The position numbers were made by a program, and so were the translations under genes. Shown here piece after piece: positions 18,090 to 26,121 of a DNA stretch of 64,000 nucleotides. A model generated the notes under the pieces. The model saw only the letters and a list, made by a program, of their open reading frames with translations, did no database searches and was not told where the DNA came from. Position 1 is the stretch's first letter. Each line of letters opens with the position of its first letter. The DNA comes from JAJYVT01 sp036796435. Its GTDB lineage: Bacteria; Actinomycetota; Acidimicrobiia; Acidimicrobiales; RAAP-2. The stretch lies in the NCBI GenBank assembly GCA_036796435.1, contig DAIRCY010000001.1, positions 31,966-95,965 on the forward strand. Reading direction: 5' to 3'.

Positions 18090-18644
18090 CTAGCCCTGCT
18101 GCACGATCGGGCAGATCAGCACGGTGTCCGTCCAGATCTGATACGGGTCGGGTGCACCAGGATTGACGACGAGGAAGTCTCCCGCCGCCTCGGCGGCCGG
18201 AAGCTGCTGGTCGGAGGTCACCGGCACGAAACCAGGACTGTTGAAATAGGCCGGGTTGTACATCATGACGACGATCCGCCAGGGCGCTCTGTAGTCACCG
18301 GCCGTGCCGTTGGAGCCGGAGCCAGGCTCTCCGGTGAGCAGATGGTCGTGGTAGTGGACGGGTTCGGCGTCGCACGGGTCGCATTGGGGCTGGTACCCGG
18401 AAGGCAGGGTGATCGGACCGCTGGTGCCGGACGCGACCGGGAAGCCCAGGATGTAGATCGGCGGCGAGCTCAGCTGACCAGCTCCTGGAGCGGTATCCAC
18501 GTGAGCGCTGTGCATCCAGTAGACCTGGCCGTCGGCATACGCGGCTTCGCCACTCGGGGAGGCCAGACTTGGGGTGGCGGTCACCACGACGATCGCCGTT
18601 GCGAGGATACCGCTGCACGCTGCCGCACAAATTCGTCGAAACAT
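18090..18644 (-). CDS. Secreted protein of unknown function
   Basis: The 184-residue product starts with a classical signal peptide (MFRRICAAACSGILATAIVV, then ATPSLASPS as the likely signal-peptidase I site). The mature part is rich in Pro, Gly and Tyr, has a CDPCDAEPVHYHDHLLTG segment whose Cys pair and histidines could bind metal, and ends VLICPIVQQG. ATG 18644 is chosen for its AAGGGGG site. It is divergent from the TetR gene by 65 bp, so it is the likely regulated gene. No enzyme family is recognised. Confidence 0.7.
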   Translation of the reverse strand: MFRRICAAACSGILATAIVVVTATPSLASPSGEAAYADGQVYWMHSAHVDTAPGAGQLSSPPIYILGFPVASGTSGPITLPSGYQPQCDPCDAEPVHYHDHLLTGEPGSGSNGTAGDYRAPWRIVVMMYNPAYFNSPGFVPVTSDQQLPAAEAAGDFLVVNPGAPDPYQIWTDTVLICPIVQQG

Positions 18645-18696
18645 GACATCCCCCTTCGGTCGGAATCCGGCTGTCTCGACAGACATTGACTAGACT

Positions 18697-18711
18697 ATTG
18701 GTCTTACCAAT
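18697..18711. promoter_or_regulatory. Palindromic operator over the TetR start codon
   Basis: ATTGGT-CTT-ACCAAT is a perfect 6+6 inverted repeat with a 3-bp centre, extended by imperfect GACT/AGTC flanks. It overlaps the TetR ATG (18710) and lies 53 bp before the divergent secreted-protein gene. TetR repressors typically bind such sites to silence both directions. Confidence 0.62.
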
Positions 18712-19471
18712 GAGTGATGAGTCTACCCATGCGACACGAGGAGTCAAGAGGTCGTACGTCTCCCCGTACCGATCTCAGCTCGCCATGCAGACGAGGACGA
18801 CGATCCTGGCCGCTGCGGTCGAGCTGTTCTCAGAGCGCGGTTACGCGGCCACGAGCGTCGACGACATCGCCGAGCGCGCCGGCGTGTCCCGCGCCACCGT
18901 CTTCTCGGCTGCCGGGAGCAAGCGGGATCTGATCAAGGAGGCGAGGGACGTCGCGCTGGCGGGCGACGACGCCCCGGTCACGATGCCGGAGCGCCCGTGG
19001 GTGCGGGCTCTTCACAACGAACCGTCCATCGGATCGGCCATCGCGATCTACGCGCGAGCGATGCGGGAGATCTATCAGCGCGCCGCCCGGCTGGAGCTGG
19101 CTCTGGCGGCTGCAGCCGAAGCCGACTCCGAGCTCGTGCCGCTCGCTCGAGCCGCCCAGGAGCAGCGGCACTTCGGGTGCGCCCTCGTCGCGCGGGCGTT
19201 GGGGAGGAAGGGTGCGTTTCGTCCGGGGGTGACCCAGGCTGCGGCTGCGGACATCCTGTTCGCGAGTGCCAGCCCGGACGTCTACCGACTTTTGGTGCTG
19301 GTCCGTCGTTGGTCTCCGAAGCGCTACGAGAGGTGGCTGTCGCAGAGCCTCTTCGTCCAGTTGACCACGAGCACGTCGTCCGCCTCGCTCCCGACGACGT
19401 CGTCCGGCGGAAGCAGCGAAGGGGCGATCTCACGACGTGAAGGGTCCAAAATTTCGATCCGACGCACTTAA
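18710..19471 (+). CDS. TetR/AcrR-family transcriptional regulator
   Basis: The 253-residue product has the TetR N-terminal domain: helix-turn-helix around residues 36-72 (TRTTILAAAVELFSERGYAA then TSVDDIAERAGVSRATVF). The C-terminal ligand domain is Ala-rich and ends in RRWSPKRYERWLSQSLF. The last ten or so codons lie inside the left inverted repeat of IS remnant copy B, so the native C-terminus was probably replaced. The ATG at 18710 falls within a palindrome that is the probable operator. Confidence 0.85.
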   Translation: MSDESTHATRGVKRSYVSPYRSQLAMQTRTTILAAAVELFSERGYAATSVDDIAERAGVSRATVFSAAGSKRDLIKEARDVALAGDDAPVTMPERPWVRALHNEPSIGSAIAIYARAMREIYQRAARLELALAAAAEADSELVPLARAAQEQRHFGCALVARALGRKGAFRPGVTQAAAADILFASASPDVYRLLVLVRRWSPKRYERWLSQSLFVQLTTSTSSASLPTTSSGGSSEGAISRREGSKISIRRT

Positions 19472-19680
19472 ATAGTCCGACCAGGAGACCGGGGCCTGTC
19501 GACCTGCCGGCGAAGGACCGCCAGCTTGATCACGGAGCACCACGATCTCTGGCGACGGCGTCCATGCGGTGGAGTGACAGGTACTCGACGACGCGGCGGA
19601 AGAGACGGTAGAGAAGGCTGAGCGCCACGGGCGTGCAGGTCCTGACTGGTCAAGGCGACGATCGCGTTGTTGGACCCTTC
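19439..19680 (-). mobile_element. Internally deleted IS481-like element, copy B
   Basis: Inverted repeats GAAGGGTCCAA... at 19439-19461 and (reverse) 19658-19680. The interior from about 19493 to 19680 matches copy A (16689-16899) but is frameshifted; the transposase motif survives only as KLAVLRRQVDRP. 242 bp, too short to encode a transposase. Confidence 0.75.
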
Positions 19681-19748
19681 AGGGTGGGAATTCTCGGCAC
19701 CCACGTCCCAATGGCCGCGCCCTGTCGCACGTATGCTACATTCGTGGC

Positions 19749-20000
19749 ATGACGGAGGTAGCGTCAAGAGAACTCCGCAACGACACGAGAGGGCTCCTCC
19801 GTCGAGTTGCGGCGGGAGAGGACATCGTGATCACGGTGGACGGCGAGCCAGTGGCCGCGCTCCGACCACTACGGCGCCGGCCCCGCTGGATGCAAAGAAC
19901 CGAGTTCGTTCGGCGTCTCTCCGGGCGGCAGGCGGATCCTGGCCTCGACGCGGAATTGCGTTCTCTAGCGCCCGACATGACTGACGAGCTCGAACGGTGA
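19749..20000 (+). CDS. vapB: VapB/Phd-type antitoxin
   Basis: The 83 residues begin MTEVASRELRNDTRGLLRRV followed by AAGEDIVITVDGEPVAALRP, the Phd/YefM-type DNA-binding domain common among antitoxins paired with PIN toxins, then a basic linker (RRRPRWMQRTEF) and an acidic tail. The stop overlaps the VapC start (GTGA). Confidence 0.88.
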   Translation: MTEVASRELRNDTRGLLRRVAAGEDIVITVDGEPVAALRPLRRRPRWMQRTEFVRRLSGRQADPGLDAELRSLAPDMTDELER

Positions 20001-20383
20001 GCCAAGGGCTCGCCGATACGTCCGTCTTCATCGCTAGGGAGTCCGGGAGACGGCTCGACGATTCCTCGATGCCCGACGAGCTCGCGGTCTCAATCGTCAC
20101 TGTCGGGGAGCTGCGTGCTGGGGTGCTCGCCGCGAACGACGTCCGCGTCCGAGAGCGGCGCTTGACGACCCTGACGGCTGCGCTGGAGCTGGACCCGGTG
20201 CCGGTCGACGACGACGTTGCTGCGCAGTGGGCCAGGCTCCGGATGCTTCTTCGGGACATGGAGCGGCGTATGCCGGTCAACGACTCGTGGATCGCCGCGA
20301 CCGCCATGGCGCTCCAGGTTCCGGTCGTCGCACAGGACGACGACTACGTCGAACTGGACGGATTGTCGGTCATTCGCGTGTAG
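19997..20383 (+). CDS. vapC: VapC PIN-domain ribonuclease toxin
   Basis: 128 residues with the PIN acidic site: Asp7 in LADTSVFIA, Glu in TVGELRAGV (about residue 38), Asp in PVNDSWIAATA (about 95) and the late QDDDY acidic group. PIN toxins cut tRNA or rRNA in a Mg-dependent way. It starts at GTG 19997, overlapping the antitoxin stop, so the two are translationally coupled. Confidence 0.92.
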   Translation: MSQGLADTSVFIARESGRRLDDSSMPDELAVSIVTVGELRAGVLAANDVRVRERRLTTLTAALELDPVPVDDDVAAQWARLRMLLRDMERRMPVNDSWIAATAMALQVPVVAQDDDYVELDGLSVIRV

Positions 20384-20550
20384 GAGACGTCATGTCGCCA
20401 CCCCTAGATCCAGCTCCGCAGTGTTCCCTCCACCGCGAGCCAAACCGGGCCCCATCCAACGCGAGTCTCCACTCCTCGTTCTGCGACGGCCGCGGCATGT
20501 AGGGGTTCGCCGGGGAGGGCGACATTCCTTCGACGCGCGGTCGGGTCTGA

Positions 20551-20688
20551 TTATCGGTGAAGGTTGCTCGTCGTTCCCGAGATTGAGAAGGCGGCCGCCG
20601 TGGCGCCGCCATATGCAGGATCGGCTACCAGCGGCTTTGCGCGATCAGAGGCGTGAATGCGCGAGAGCTAACGATGTCACCTCCACCG
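20551..20688 (+). repeat. Repeat ending in the tRNA 3' motif, copy 2
   Basis: Partner of 17508-17642; the 111-nt part 20578-20688 lines up without gaps. It ends TCACCTCCACCG (20677-20688), the third copy of the tRNA-Ala 3' end in 5 kb. The rest of 20384-20738 shows no gene. Confidence 0.82.
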
Positions 20689-20738
20689 TGTTCTGTCCCG
20701 TGACATCGTGGACAGACGAACCCTCACACGATACGTGA

Positions 20739-20981
20739 TCAGGGCGCGGCACCGAGAGGCTGGGAGTCCCGGTCAGGGTCGAGCGTGAGATGGCGAAGCA
20801 GTTCACCCTCCTCGCTCAGGACCCGGATGTCGAGGTCGCAGACGAGGACGAGGACCCGACGACCCTTGTCGTGGCGCACCCGGGTGTGGGGCGTCACCTC
20901 GAACGTGTCGGGATCCGGGGCGTCCTTCCCAAGTGCCTCGAAGGCAGATTGCGCTGCCCCTCCTTCTTCGCCTTCGTCCAC
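20739..20981 (-). pseudogene. C-terminal fragment of an IS481-type transposase
   Basis: 80 residues ending RVLVLVCDLDIRVLSEEGEL then LLRHLTLDPDRDSQPLG, the C-terminal signature of actinobacterial IS481-family integrase-core transposases. Relative to those, the segment between TRVRHDK and GRRVLVLV lacks the usual linking residues, so it carries an internal deletion. The catalytic domain is absent. It may be the missing tail of the elements at 16358 and 19439, or a separate insertion. Confidence 0.65.
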
Positions 20982-21193
20982 TCGATGCTGGGTGGCGCGT
21001 CAATGTCTCGACGGTTGACTCGGCGCCGGGCACCCTGGAACGCCTCCCGGCTCGTCGAGCTTGGCGAACGCGCCCTGGTGTTTTGCCGTCCAGGCGACGC
21101 GCTGGGTCGTCGCGCCCTCGTCCACTCGGTCGAGGACGCCCGGGGTCGCCGAGATCCCCGCTCGTTACCGTTCGCGGCGATGAAATGACGGGT

Positions 21194-21280
21194 GGACAGA
21201 TGGCCGCGGAGGCTCGACAGCGGAAAGGTCTTGCCGTGCTGGTCGCTGAGCGTGAAACCGGGTGCCTCCTTGCGCGGCAC
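21194..21280 (-). pseudogene. Fragment of a redoxin (SCO/AhpC-TSA type)
   Basis: The stretch KEAPGFTLSDQHGKTFPLSS, then LRG, matches the N-terminal strand and helix of SCO1/SenC or AhpC/TSA redoxins; the following sequence breaks frame before any active-site cysteines. 20982-21193 and 21281-21430 show no other intact gene. Its position downstream of the thioredoxin-like/rhodanese operon suggests a once larger redox cluster. Confidence 0.5.
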
Positions 21281-21430
21281 TGGCTGGAGGCGTCGGCGGG
21301 GATTCCGCTCCCTTGGATCTCCCCGAGCGATGTCGAAGACTCCGCTGTCACACCTCCGGACGCGTGGCGCCTCCCCAGCAGAGTTGGGTGGCCCCCGCCT
21401 GTGGTGTCCTTCGACGGTCTTGACGAGGAG

Positions 21431-22132
21431 TCACCCGGCCCGCTTGGGGAGGTCCGACTGCGCGAGCGCGGCATCGGCGTCGTCGCGATGGAGGACTCCG
21501 AGGATGCGACCCTCGGGATCGGTGACGAGGATCGAGGCCACGTTGCGCGCACGCATGCGCTCGAGGAGGCCAGGGAGATCCTCATGTGCACGCACGGTGG
21601 CCGGGCCGGCCCTCATCGCATCGGCGGCGAGCCCATGTTCATCGCCCGCGAGCGCGGACTGGTCGAGGAGGCCGAGTACGACGCCCGAAGCCGAGACGAC
21701 GATGCAGCGGTCCTCTCTCGAGGCCTCCACCCGCTCGCGTGCCGTGGCGATCGTGTCGTCGAGCGCGCACGTGGGGACTGCGGTGCGCGCCAACGTTCCC
21801 GGGCGGAGCGTGGAGGCGCCGGAGCCTTGGGTTGCAAGCCCGGCGGCCAACCAGTCGGCCTTTCCGGCCGTGTAGTCGTAGACCGCGGTGAAGCCGAGCG
21901 ACTCGAGCCGACACGCGGCCCGTGGGCTCATGTCTCAAAGGCCGTCCCAGCAGTAGACGATCACCGGCCGCGACCGGTCGAGCGCCGCGGCGGTCTCAGG
22001 GCCGAGTGTCTTGAGCGGGATGTTGATGGCGCCTGGGAGGTGCTCGTCGTCGTACTCGGAGGGGGGCAGGACTTCGACCAGCTGGGCGCCCTCCGCCACA
22101 AGGCGGCGAACGTCGTCTCGATCCAGTGCCAT
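21431..22132 (-). CDS. Rhodanese-CBS fusion with an in-frame TGA at an expected cysteine
   Basis: Read through, this is a 233-residue protein: rhodanese domain (1-95), then two CBS motifs (about 110-225, with DDTIATARERVEASREDRCI and LLERMRARNVASILVTD). Rhodaneses move sulfane sulfur via a loop Cys; CBS domains bind adenylates. Cys61 opens the active-site loop (VIVYC). Five residues on, codon 66 is TGA (21935-21937), and the frame then continues unbroken as DMSPRAACRLESLGF. Relatives I recall carry Cys just before D-(M/L)-S. So TGA is either selenocysteine or a single nonsense mutation. If TGA stops translation, only 65 residues are made, and an ATG two codons later could restart. Starts 11 bp after the thioredoxin-like gene. 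Confidence 0.72.
21900..21934 (-). promoter_or_regulatory. Stem-loop directly after the in-frame TGA, SECIS-like in position
   Basis: On the coding strand, counting T of TGA as 1, GAGCC (9-13) pairs with GGCTC (29-33) and CACG (14-17) with CGTG (23-26), leaving loop GGCCG and a TC bulge; GAC (4-6) can also pair with GTC (36-38). The overall 35-nt span and a loop starting GG resemble bacterial SECIS elements. The loop begins 14 nt after TGA, slightly close, and GC-rich coding DNA often folds, so this is suggestive only. Confidence 0.35.
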
Positions 22133-22143
22133 CGATCAGACTG

Positions 22144-22455
22144 CTACCCGGCGACGAGGGTCGCCACGATCTGGTCGACAGACGGGGCCCCTTCGACGCC
22201 GGACTCGGTGCGGTAGGTGCGGCAGGCGAACGCCGGTGGGCTCTCGGGGCTCGCGAACGGGTCGACGCCGTCGACGAGCAAGGCGGGTGAGCCGTGGAAG
22301 CCACGTTGCCGGGCTTCGTCGGCGTCCCTGATTTCCTCGACGGTCACCTCTGGAGCAGCGTCCGTCAGCTGGGCGAGGGCGTCGGAGAGGCGTTGGCGCA
22401 CCAGGGCGACGTTCGGGCAGCCGGGGGTGTGAAGGATGGTGATCGATCGGGCCAT
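22144..22455 (-). CDS. Thioredoxin-fold protein with a single TPGCPN active-site motif
   Basis: The 103 residues start MARSITILHTPGCPNVALVR, a strand followed by a Cys at the N-cap of helix 1 (Cys13), then VTVEEIRDADEARQRGFHGS, PALLVDGVDPFA and a late Cys in AFACRTYR. This matches small actinobacterial thioredoxin-like proteins, often labelled alkylmercury-lyase-like or thioredoxin family. HGSPALLVDG is the cis-proline strand. It is the first gene of the two-gene operon with the rhodanese-CBS protein, which hints at sulfur or peroxide redox chemistry. An IS21 remnant lies immediately upstream and may have removed its promoter. Confidence 0.8.
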   Translation of the reverse strand: MARSITILHTPGCPNVALVRQRLSDALAQLTDAAPEVTVEEIRDADEARQRGFHGSPALLVDGVDPFASPESPPAFACRTYRTESGVEGAPSVDQIVATLVAG

Positions 22456-22489
22456 GGATCGACCCTAAACCCTCCCCGTAGGAGGAGCG

Positions 22490-22600
22490 ATGGAGCACAT
22501 GCTCCGCCACGGCCTGGACAAAGAACCGCTCCCCGAAGCCCATGCCCTTCGTCCCCACCCCCGGCACCAGAACCTGCGCGGCGCCGGCTGCTACTCCTGA
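22490..22600 (+). pseudogene. C-terminal fragment of IS21-type IstA transposase
   Basis: 37 codons ending HQNLRGAGCYS, which resembles the H-E-N-I-R-G-x-x-Y-Y end of IstA proteins, directly followed by istB as in IS21 elements. The rest of istA is missing; the join with the thioredoxin-like gene start (22455) marks the break point. Confidence 0.55.
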
Positions 22601-22610
22601 AAGGATCCTC

Positions 22611-23377
22611 GTGCTCGACCACGCCACCTTGGACGGTCTCCACCAGCTCCGCCTGCCCGGCATGGTCCGGGGCTGCTCGAACAGCGCGAGCATCCCGACT
22701 ACGCCGCCTTGGGGTTCGAAGAGCGCCTGGGAATGCTGGTCGACCGGGAGCTGACCGAGCGCCAGGACCGCCGGCTCCAGCGCATGCTGAAGGCCGCCCA
22801 CCTGCGCATCGCCGCCACCGTCGAAGACGTCGACTTCGCCCGTCCCCGGGGCCTCGAGCGATCCCAGATCCTCTCGTTGGCCGAGCCCCACTGGGTCAGC
22901 TCGCATCACAGCGTGGTGGTGGTCGGGGCGACCGGGCTGGGGAAGACCTACTTGGCCTGTGCCCTGGCGAACGCCGCCATCCGCCACGGTCACTCCGCCC
23001 TCTACTTGCGCGGTCCGCGCCTGCACGACGAGTTCGCCCTGGTCCGGGCCGAGGGGCGCCTGGCCCGTCTGCTCGCCACGTGGGCCCGTCTCGACGTGCT
23101 CGTCATCGACGACTTCTTGCTGCGCCCGCTCGCCCCCGACCAGGCGGCCGACGTGTTGGAGGTCATCGAGGACCGTGTCGGGCTGCGCTCGACCATCGTG
23201 ACCAGCCAGCTGCCCGTCGCCATGTGGCACGACGCCCTCGGCGAGCCCACCGTCGCCGACGGCATCTTGGACCGGTTGCTCGAGCACGTCCACCGCATCG
23301 AGCTGCGCGGCGAGTCGCTCCGCCGGCAGACCACGTCGTCAACCGATCCTTCCGACAAGCCTCGCCGTCGAGCATGA
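22611..23377 (+). pseudogene. istB: IS21-type IstB helper ATPase, frameshifted
   Basis: AAA+ ATPase that assists IstA. Seen: Walker A VVGATGLGKTYLACALA, Walker B DVLVIDDF, sensor segment STIVTSQLPVAMWHDALG and the C-terminal RIELRGESLRR. The GTG at 22611 follows an AAAGGA site and begins VLDHATLDGLHQLRLPGMVR. One base is missing near 22668-22673, after which the rest (LLEQREHPDYAALGFEERLG) continues in another frame. With most of istA gone, the element is dead. Confidence 0.85.
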
Positions 23378-23790
23378 TGGCAGACTCACTGGTCACGCAA
23401 AGGAGGTGATCGACAGGGGCTGAACCCTGCTCAGCGTCGGCCGCCGCGCGGCCTCCGATCGGGGTGTACGAAAACTCCGGACTGCATGTACGAAATCGCG
23501 GGAATCCGCAGTGCCCGCAGCTCGTCGTAGAGCGCCCCAGCAACCGGCCCGTCGTCACGAGCTTCGATGACCTGAGCGGGGTCGCGCCCTCCCGGGAGGT
23601 CGGGGAGCTCTCTAGCCACGACCTGGCGGCGCCACTCGAACTGCACCTCGCGCCAAGGCGACCTCGATGGTCCAGTTCACCCACCCATCGACCGTGTCGA
23701 CGCGCCTCTCGCGCTCAAACGCTCGCACGGCAGCGGTCTGAGTGGATCAAGGCTTTGGCCGCATAATCGCTGGCAGTTCGACAATAATGC
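23378..23790. other. Spacer after the IS21 remnant
   Basis: No recognised gene. A 71-codon minus-strand frame (23431-23646, including RDDGPVAGALYDELRALRIP) has plausible codon use but no family and no clear ribosome site; it may be a remnant. The right end of the IS21 element should lie here but I cannot place its inverted repeat. Confidence 0.4.
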
Positions 23791-23848
23791 GGCCAGCGGC
23801 CAGCGGCCAGCGGCCAGCGGCCAGCGGCCAGCGGCCAGCGGCCAGCGG
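23791..23848 (+). repeat. Heptanucleotide array (GGCCAGC)x8 before the MMPL gene
   Basis: Eight perfect tandem GGCCAGC units plus two bases. The unit is not a multiple of three, and the array ends 28 bp before the GTG start, so it sits in the promoter or leader rather than the protein. Confidence 0.93.
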
Positions 23849-23876
23849 AATGCAGGAAGGGGCGGAGGGTCGAGCG

Positions 23877-26066
23877 GTGTTCAGGCGGCTGGCTTCTGGG
23901 GTGATCGCGCACCGGTGGCTCGTCATCGCCGGGTGGGTCGTCCTCGCGGTCGTCGTGCTCGTGGCGTCGCCGAAGCTCTCGACGTTCACGTCGAACAACA
24001 ACTCGACATTCCTTCCCGGTTCCTACCAGTCCGTGGAAGCGCTGCACTTCGGCCAGCGGTACTTCCCCCAGGACACCTCTGCCACCGGCCTGCTCGTCGT
24101 CAGTGCCACCGACCACGCCGCGCTGACGACCAGCCAGCAGGCGAAAGTCGCGTCCCTGGCGGCGACCCTGTCCCACGACAAGATCCCCTCCGTCGAGGCG
24201 GTCAGCACGTCGCCGGTCGCGCTCGCTCCCGACAAGAAGGTGCAGCTCGTCCAAGTCGTCTTCTCAGGCAACGTCGGGAACGCGGGAGCCAACGCCGCGG
24301 TGCCGGTCATTCGTCAGAAGGCTGCCGCCTACCTCTCGGGCACGGGCCTCTACGCCGCGCTCACTGGGAACGAAGCCATCAATGTCGACTCGACAAAGGA
24401 CTTCGCCAGAGCATCGGACATCATCGGTGTCGCCACCGTCGTGCTGATCCTCGTGCTGCTCGGGCTGGTGTTCAGGAGCGTCGTCATCGCGGTGCTCCCC
24501 GTCGTGGTGATCGGCGCCGTCCATCAGGTGGCGCAGTCGCTCACGGCCGACTTGGCGTCGTGGTTCGGCTTCGTCGTCGGTCCCGAGCTCGCCCCGTTGT
24601 TGGTGGTGGTGATGTTCGGGGTCGGCACCGACTACATGGTCTTCTTGCTCTTCAGGTACCGGGAGCAGCTCGCAGCCGGAGAGGAGCCGAGGGCGGCGCT
24701 CGGGTACGCCCTCGAGCGCGCGGGGGAGGTCATCGCATCGGCGGCGGCGACCGTTATGGCCGCGTTCGCGGCCCTGCTGGTGGCGAGCCTCGTCTCCCTG
24801 AAGACGCTCGCTCCAGGCCTCATCGTGGGCATCTTGCTCATGCTCTTCGCGGCCATGACCCTCGTGCCGGCGGTCTTCAGCCTTCTCGGGCATGCGTTGT
24901 TCTGGCCCTCCCAGCCGAGGCCGGCCGGGCGGGGCATCGGTCGGACCTCGTTCATCGCCACGCAGGTCTCCAAGCGGCCGGCGGTGGTCTTCGCCGTCTG
25001 GGTACTCGCGCTCGTGGCGCTCGCCTTCGGGATCCTCGGCTACAAGACGACCTACAACCAGCTCGCCGAGCTGCCGGGGAGCACGCCCTCGCAGCAGGCA
25101 TTCAACACGATGGCAGAGGCCTTCCCTCCGGGCTATCTCGGTCCGACGCAAGTCTTCGTGGGCTCCCCCGGCGGGAAAGGGCTGGACCCTGCAGCCGTCG
25201 GCGCGCTGGCCGCAGACCTCGGGCGCGTCTCGGACGTGGCCCAAGTGGTCCCGCCGCAGTACACCGCCAGTGGCGCCCAGGCGTACATCGAGGTGCTGCT
25301 CCGGCCGAACCCGTACTCACCGTCCGCGATGTCGGTGGTCTCCGGACCGCTGCGCGCAGCCGCACAAAACCCGGGAGTCTCCGGGGCAACGGTGTACGTG
25401 GGGGGCACTACCGCTCAGCTGGCCGACGTGCGAACAGCGCTCCGCCACGACATGGAGCACGTGTTCCCCCTCGCGCTGGCGATCGTGGCAGTCATCCTGG
25501 CCCTGGTCCTGCGCGCGCTGGTCGGTCCGCTCTACCTGCTCTTCGGCGTGGTCGTCGTGTACGCCGCCACGCTCGGATCGACCGCGCTGCTGTTCGTGCG
25601 CGGGGTCGGGTGGACCGGTCTGGACTACACGATCCCGATCGTCGCCTACCTCTTCGTGATGGCGATCGGGACGGACTACAACATCTTGATGTCGTCGCGG
25701 CTCCGCGAGGAGCTTCGGTCGGGCAAGCTGCCGCGCAACGCGGCGCACGCCGCCGTGACCCAAGGGTCCCCTGCCGTCTTCTCCGCCGCGCTGATCCTCG
25801 CCGGCACCTTCGCCTCGCTCCTCTTGACCGGGATCCAGCTCCTTGCAGAGATCGGCTTCGCGGTGGCGCTCGGCGTCCTGCTCGCCGCCAACATCATGGC
25901 GACGCGCGTCGTCCCTACCCTCTCCGCTCTCGCATCGCTGCGCTTCTGGTGGCCTCAGCGCTCCCCGACCGACGAGCCCGGAGCGAGTGCCGAGCAATTG
26001 GAGCTTGTGCCCGCCGGGGGCGTTGAGCCGCCTCGCCTAGGACGTGCCGATCGGCCGTTGACGTGA
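23877..26066 (+). CDS. MMPL-family RND transporter
   Basis: A 729-residue inner-membrane exporter of the MmpL type, which uses proton flux to move lipids or other hydrophobic compounds. Layout: one N-terminal helix, an outside domain (about 40-180), five helices, a second helix and outside domain (about 375-540), and five more helices. Two GTDY motifs (GVGTDYMVFLLFRYRE near 250 and AIGTDYNILMSSRLREE near 598) supply the Asp-Tyr pairs of the proton relay. GTG 23877 is chosen because GGAGGG lies 7 nt upstream. The secreted hydrolase gene follows after 55 bp, probably in the same transcript. Confidence 0.9.
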   Translation: MFRRLASGVIAHRWLVIAGWVVLAVVVLVASPKLSTFTSNNNSTFLPGSYQSVEALHFGQRYFPQDTSATGLLVVSATDHAALTTSQQAKVASLAATLSHDKIPSVEAVSTSPVALAPDKKVQLVQVVFSGNVGNAGANAAVPVIRQKAAAYLSGTGLYAALTGNEAINVDSTKDFARASDIIGVATVVLILVLLGLVFRSVVIAVLPVVVIGAVHQVAQSLTADLASWFGFVVGPELAPLLVVVMFGVGTDYMVFLLFRYREQLAAGEEPRAALGYALERAGEVIASAAATVMAAFAALLVASLVSLKTLAPGLIVGILLMLFAAMTLVPAVFSLLGHALFWPSQPRPAGRGIGRTSFIATQVSKRPAVVFAVWVLALVALAFGILGYKTTYNQLAELPGSTPSQQAFNTMAEAFPPGYLGPTQVFVGSPGGKGLDPAAVGALAADLGRVSDVAQVVPPQYTASGAQAYIEVLLRPNPYSPSAMSVVSGPLRAAAQNPGVSGATVYVGGTTAQLADVRTALRHDMEHVFPLALAIVAVILALVLRALVGPLYLLFGVVVVYAATLGSTALLFVRGVGWTGLDYTIPIVAYLFVMAIGTDYNILMSSRLREELRSGKLPRNAAHAAVTQGSPAVFSAALILAGTFASLLLTGIQLLAEIGFAVALGVLLAANIMATRVVPTLSALASLRFWWPQRSPTDEPGASAEQLELVPAGGVEPPRLGRADRPLT

Positions 26067-26121
26067 GCGCACTGCCAGACCGTCAAACGCATTGCGGCAC
26101 ATTCCCAGGAGGGAGAGGCGG

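Noticed and set aside
23742..23876. N-terminal extension of the MMPL protein through the heptamer repeat
   Set aside because: The repeat would encode a low-complexity tail before the first membrane helix; a GTG with a well-placed GGAGGG lies after the repeat.
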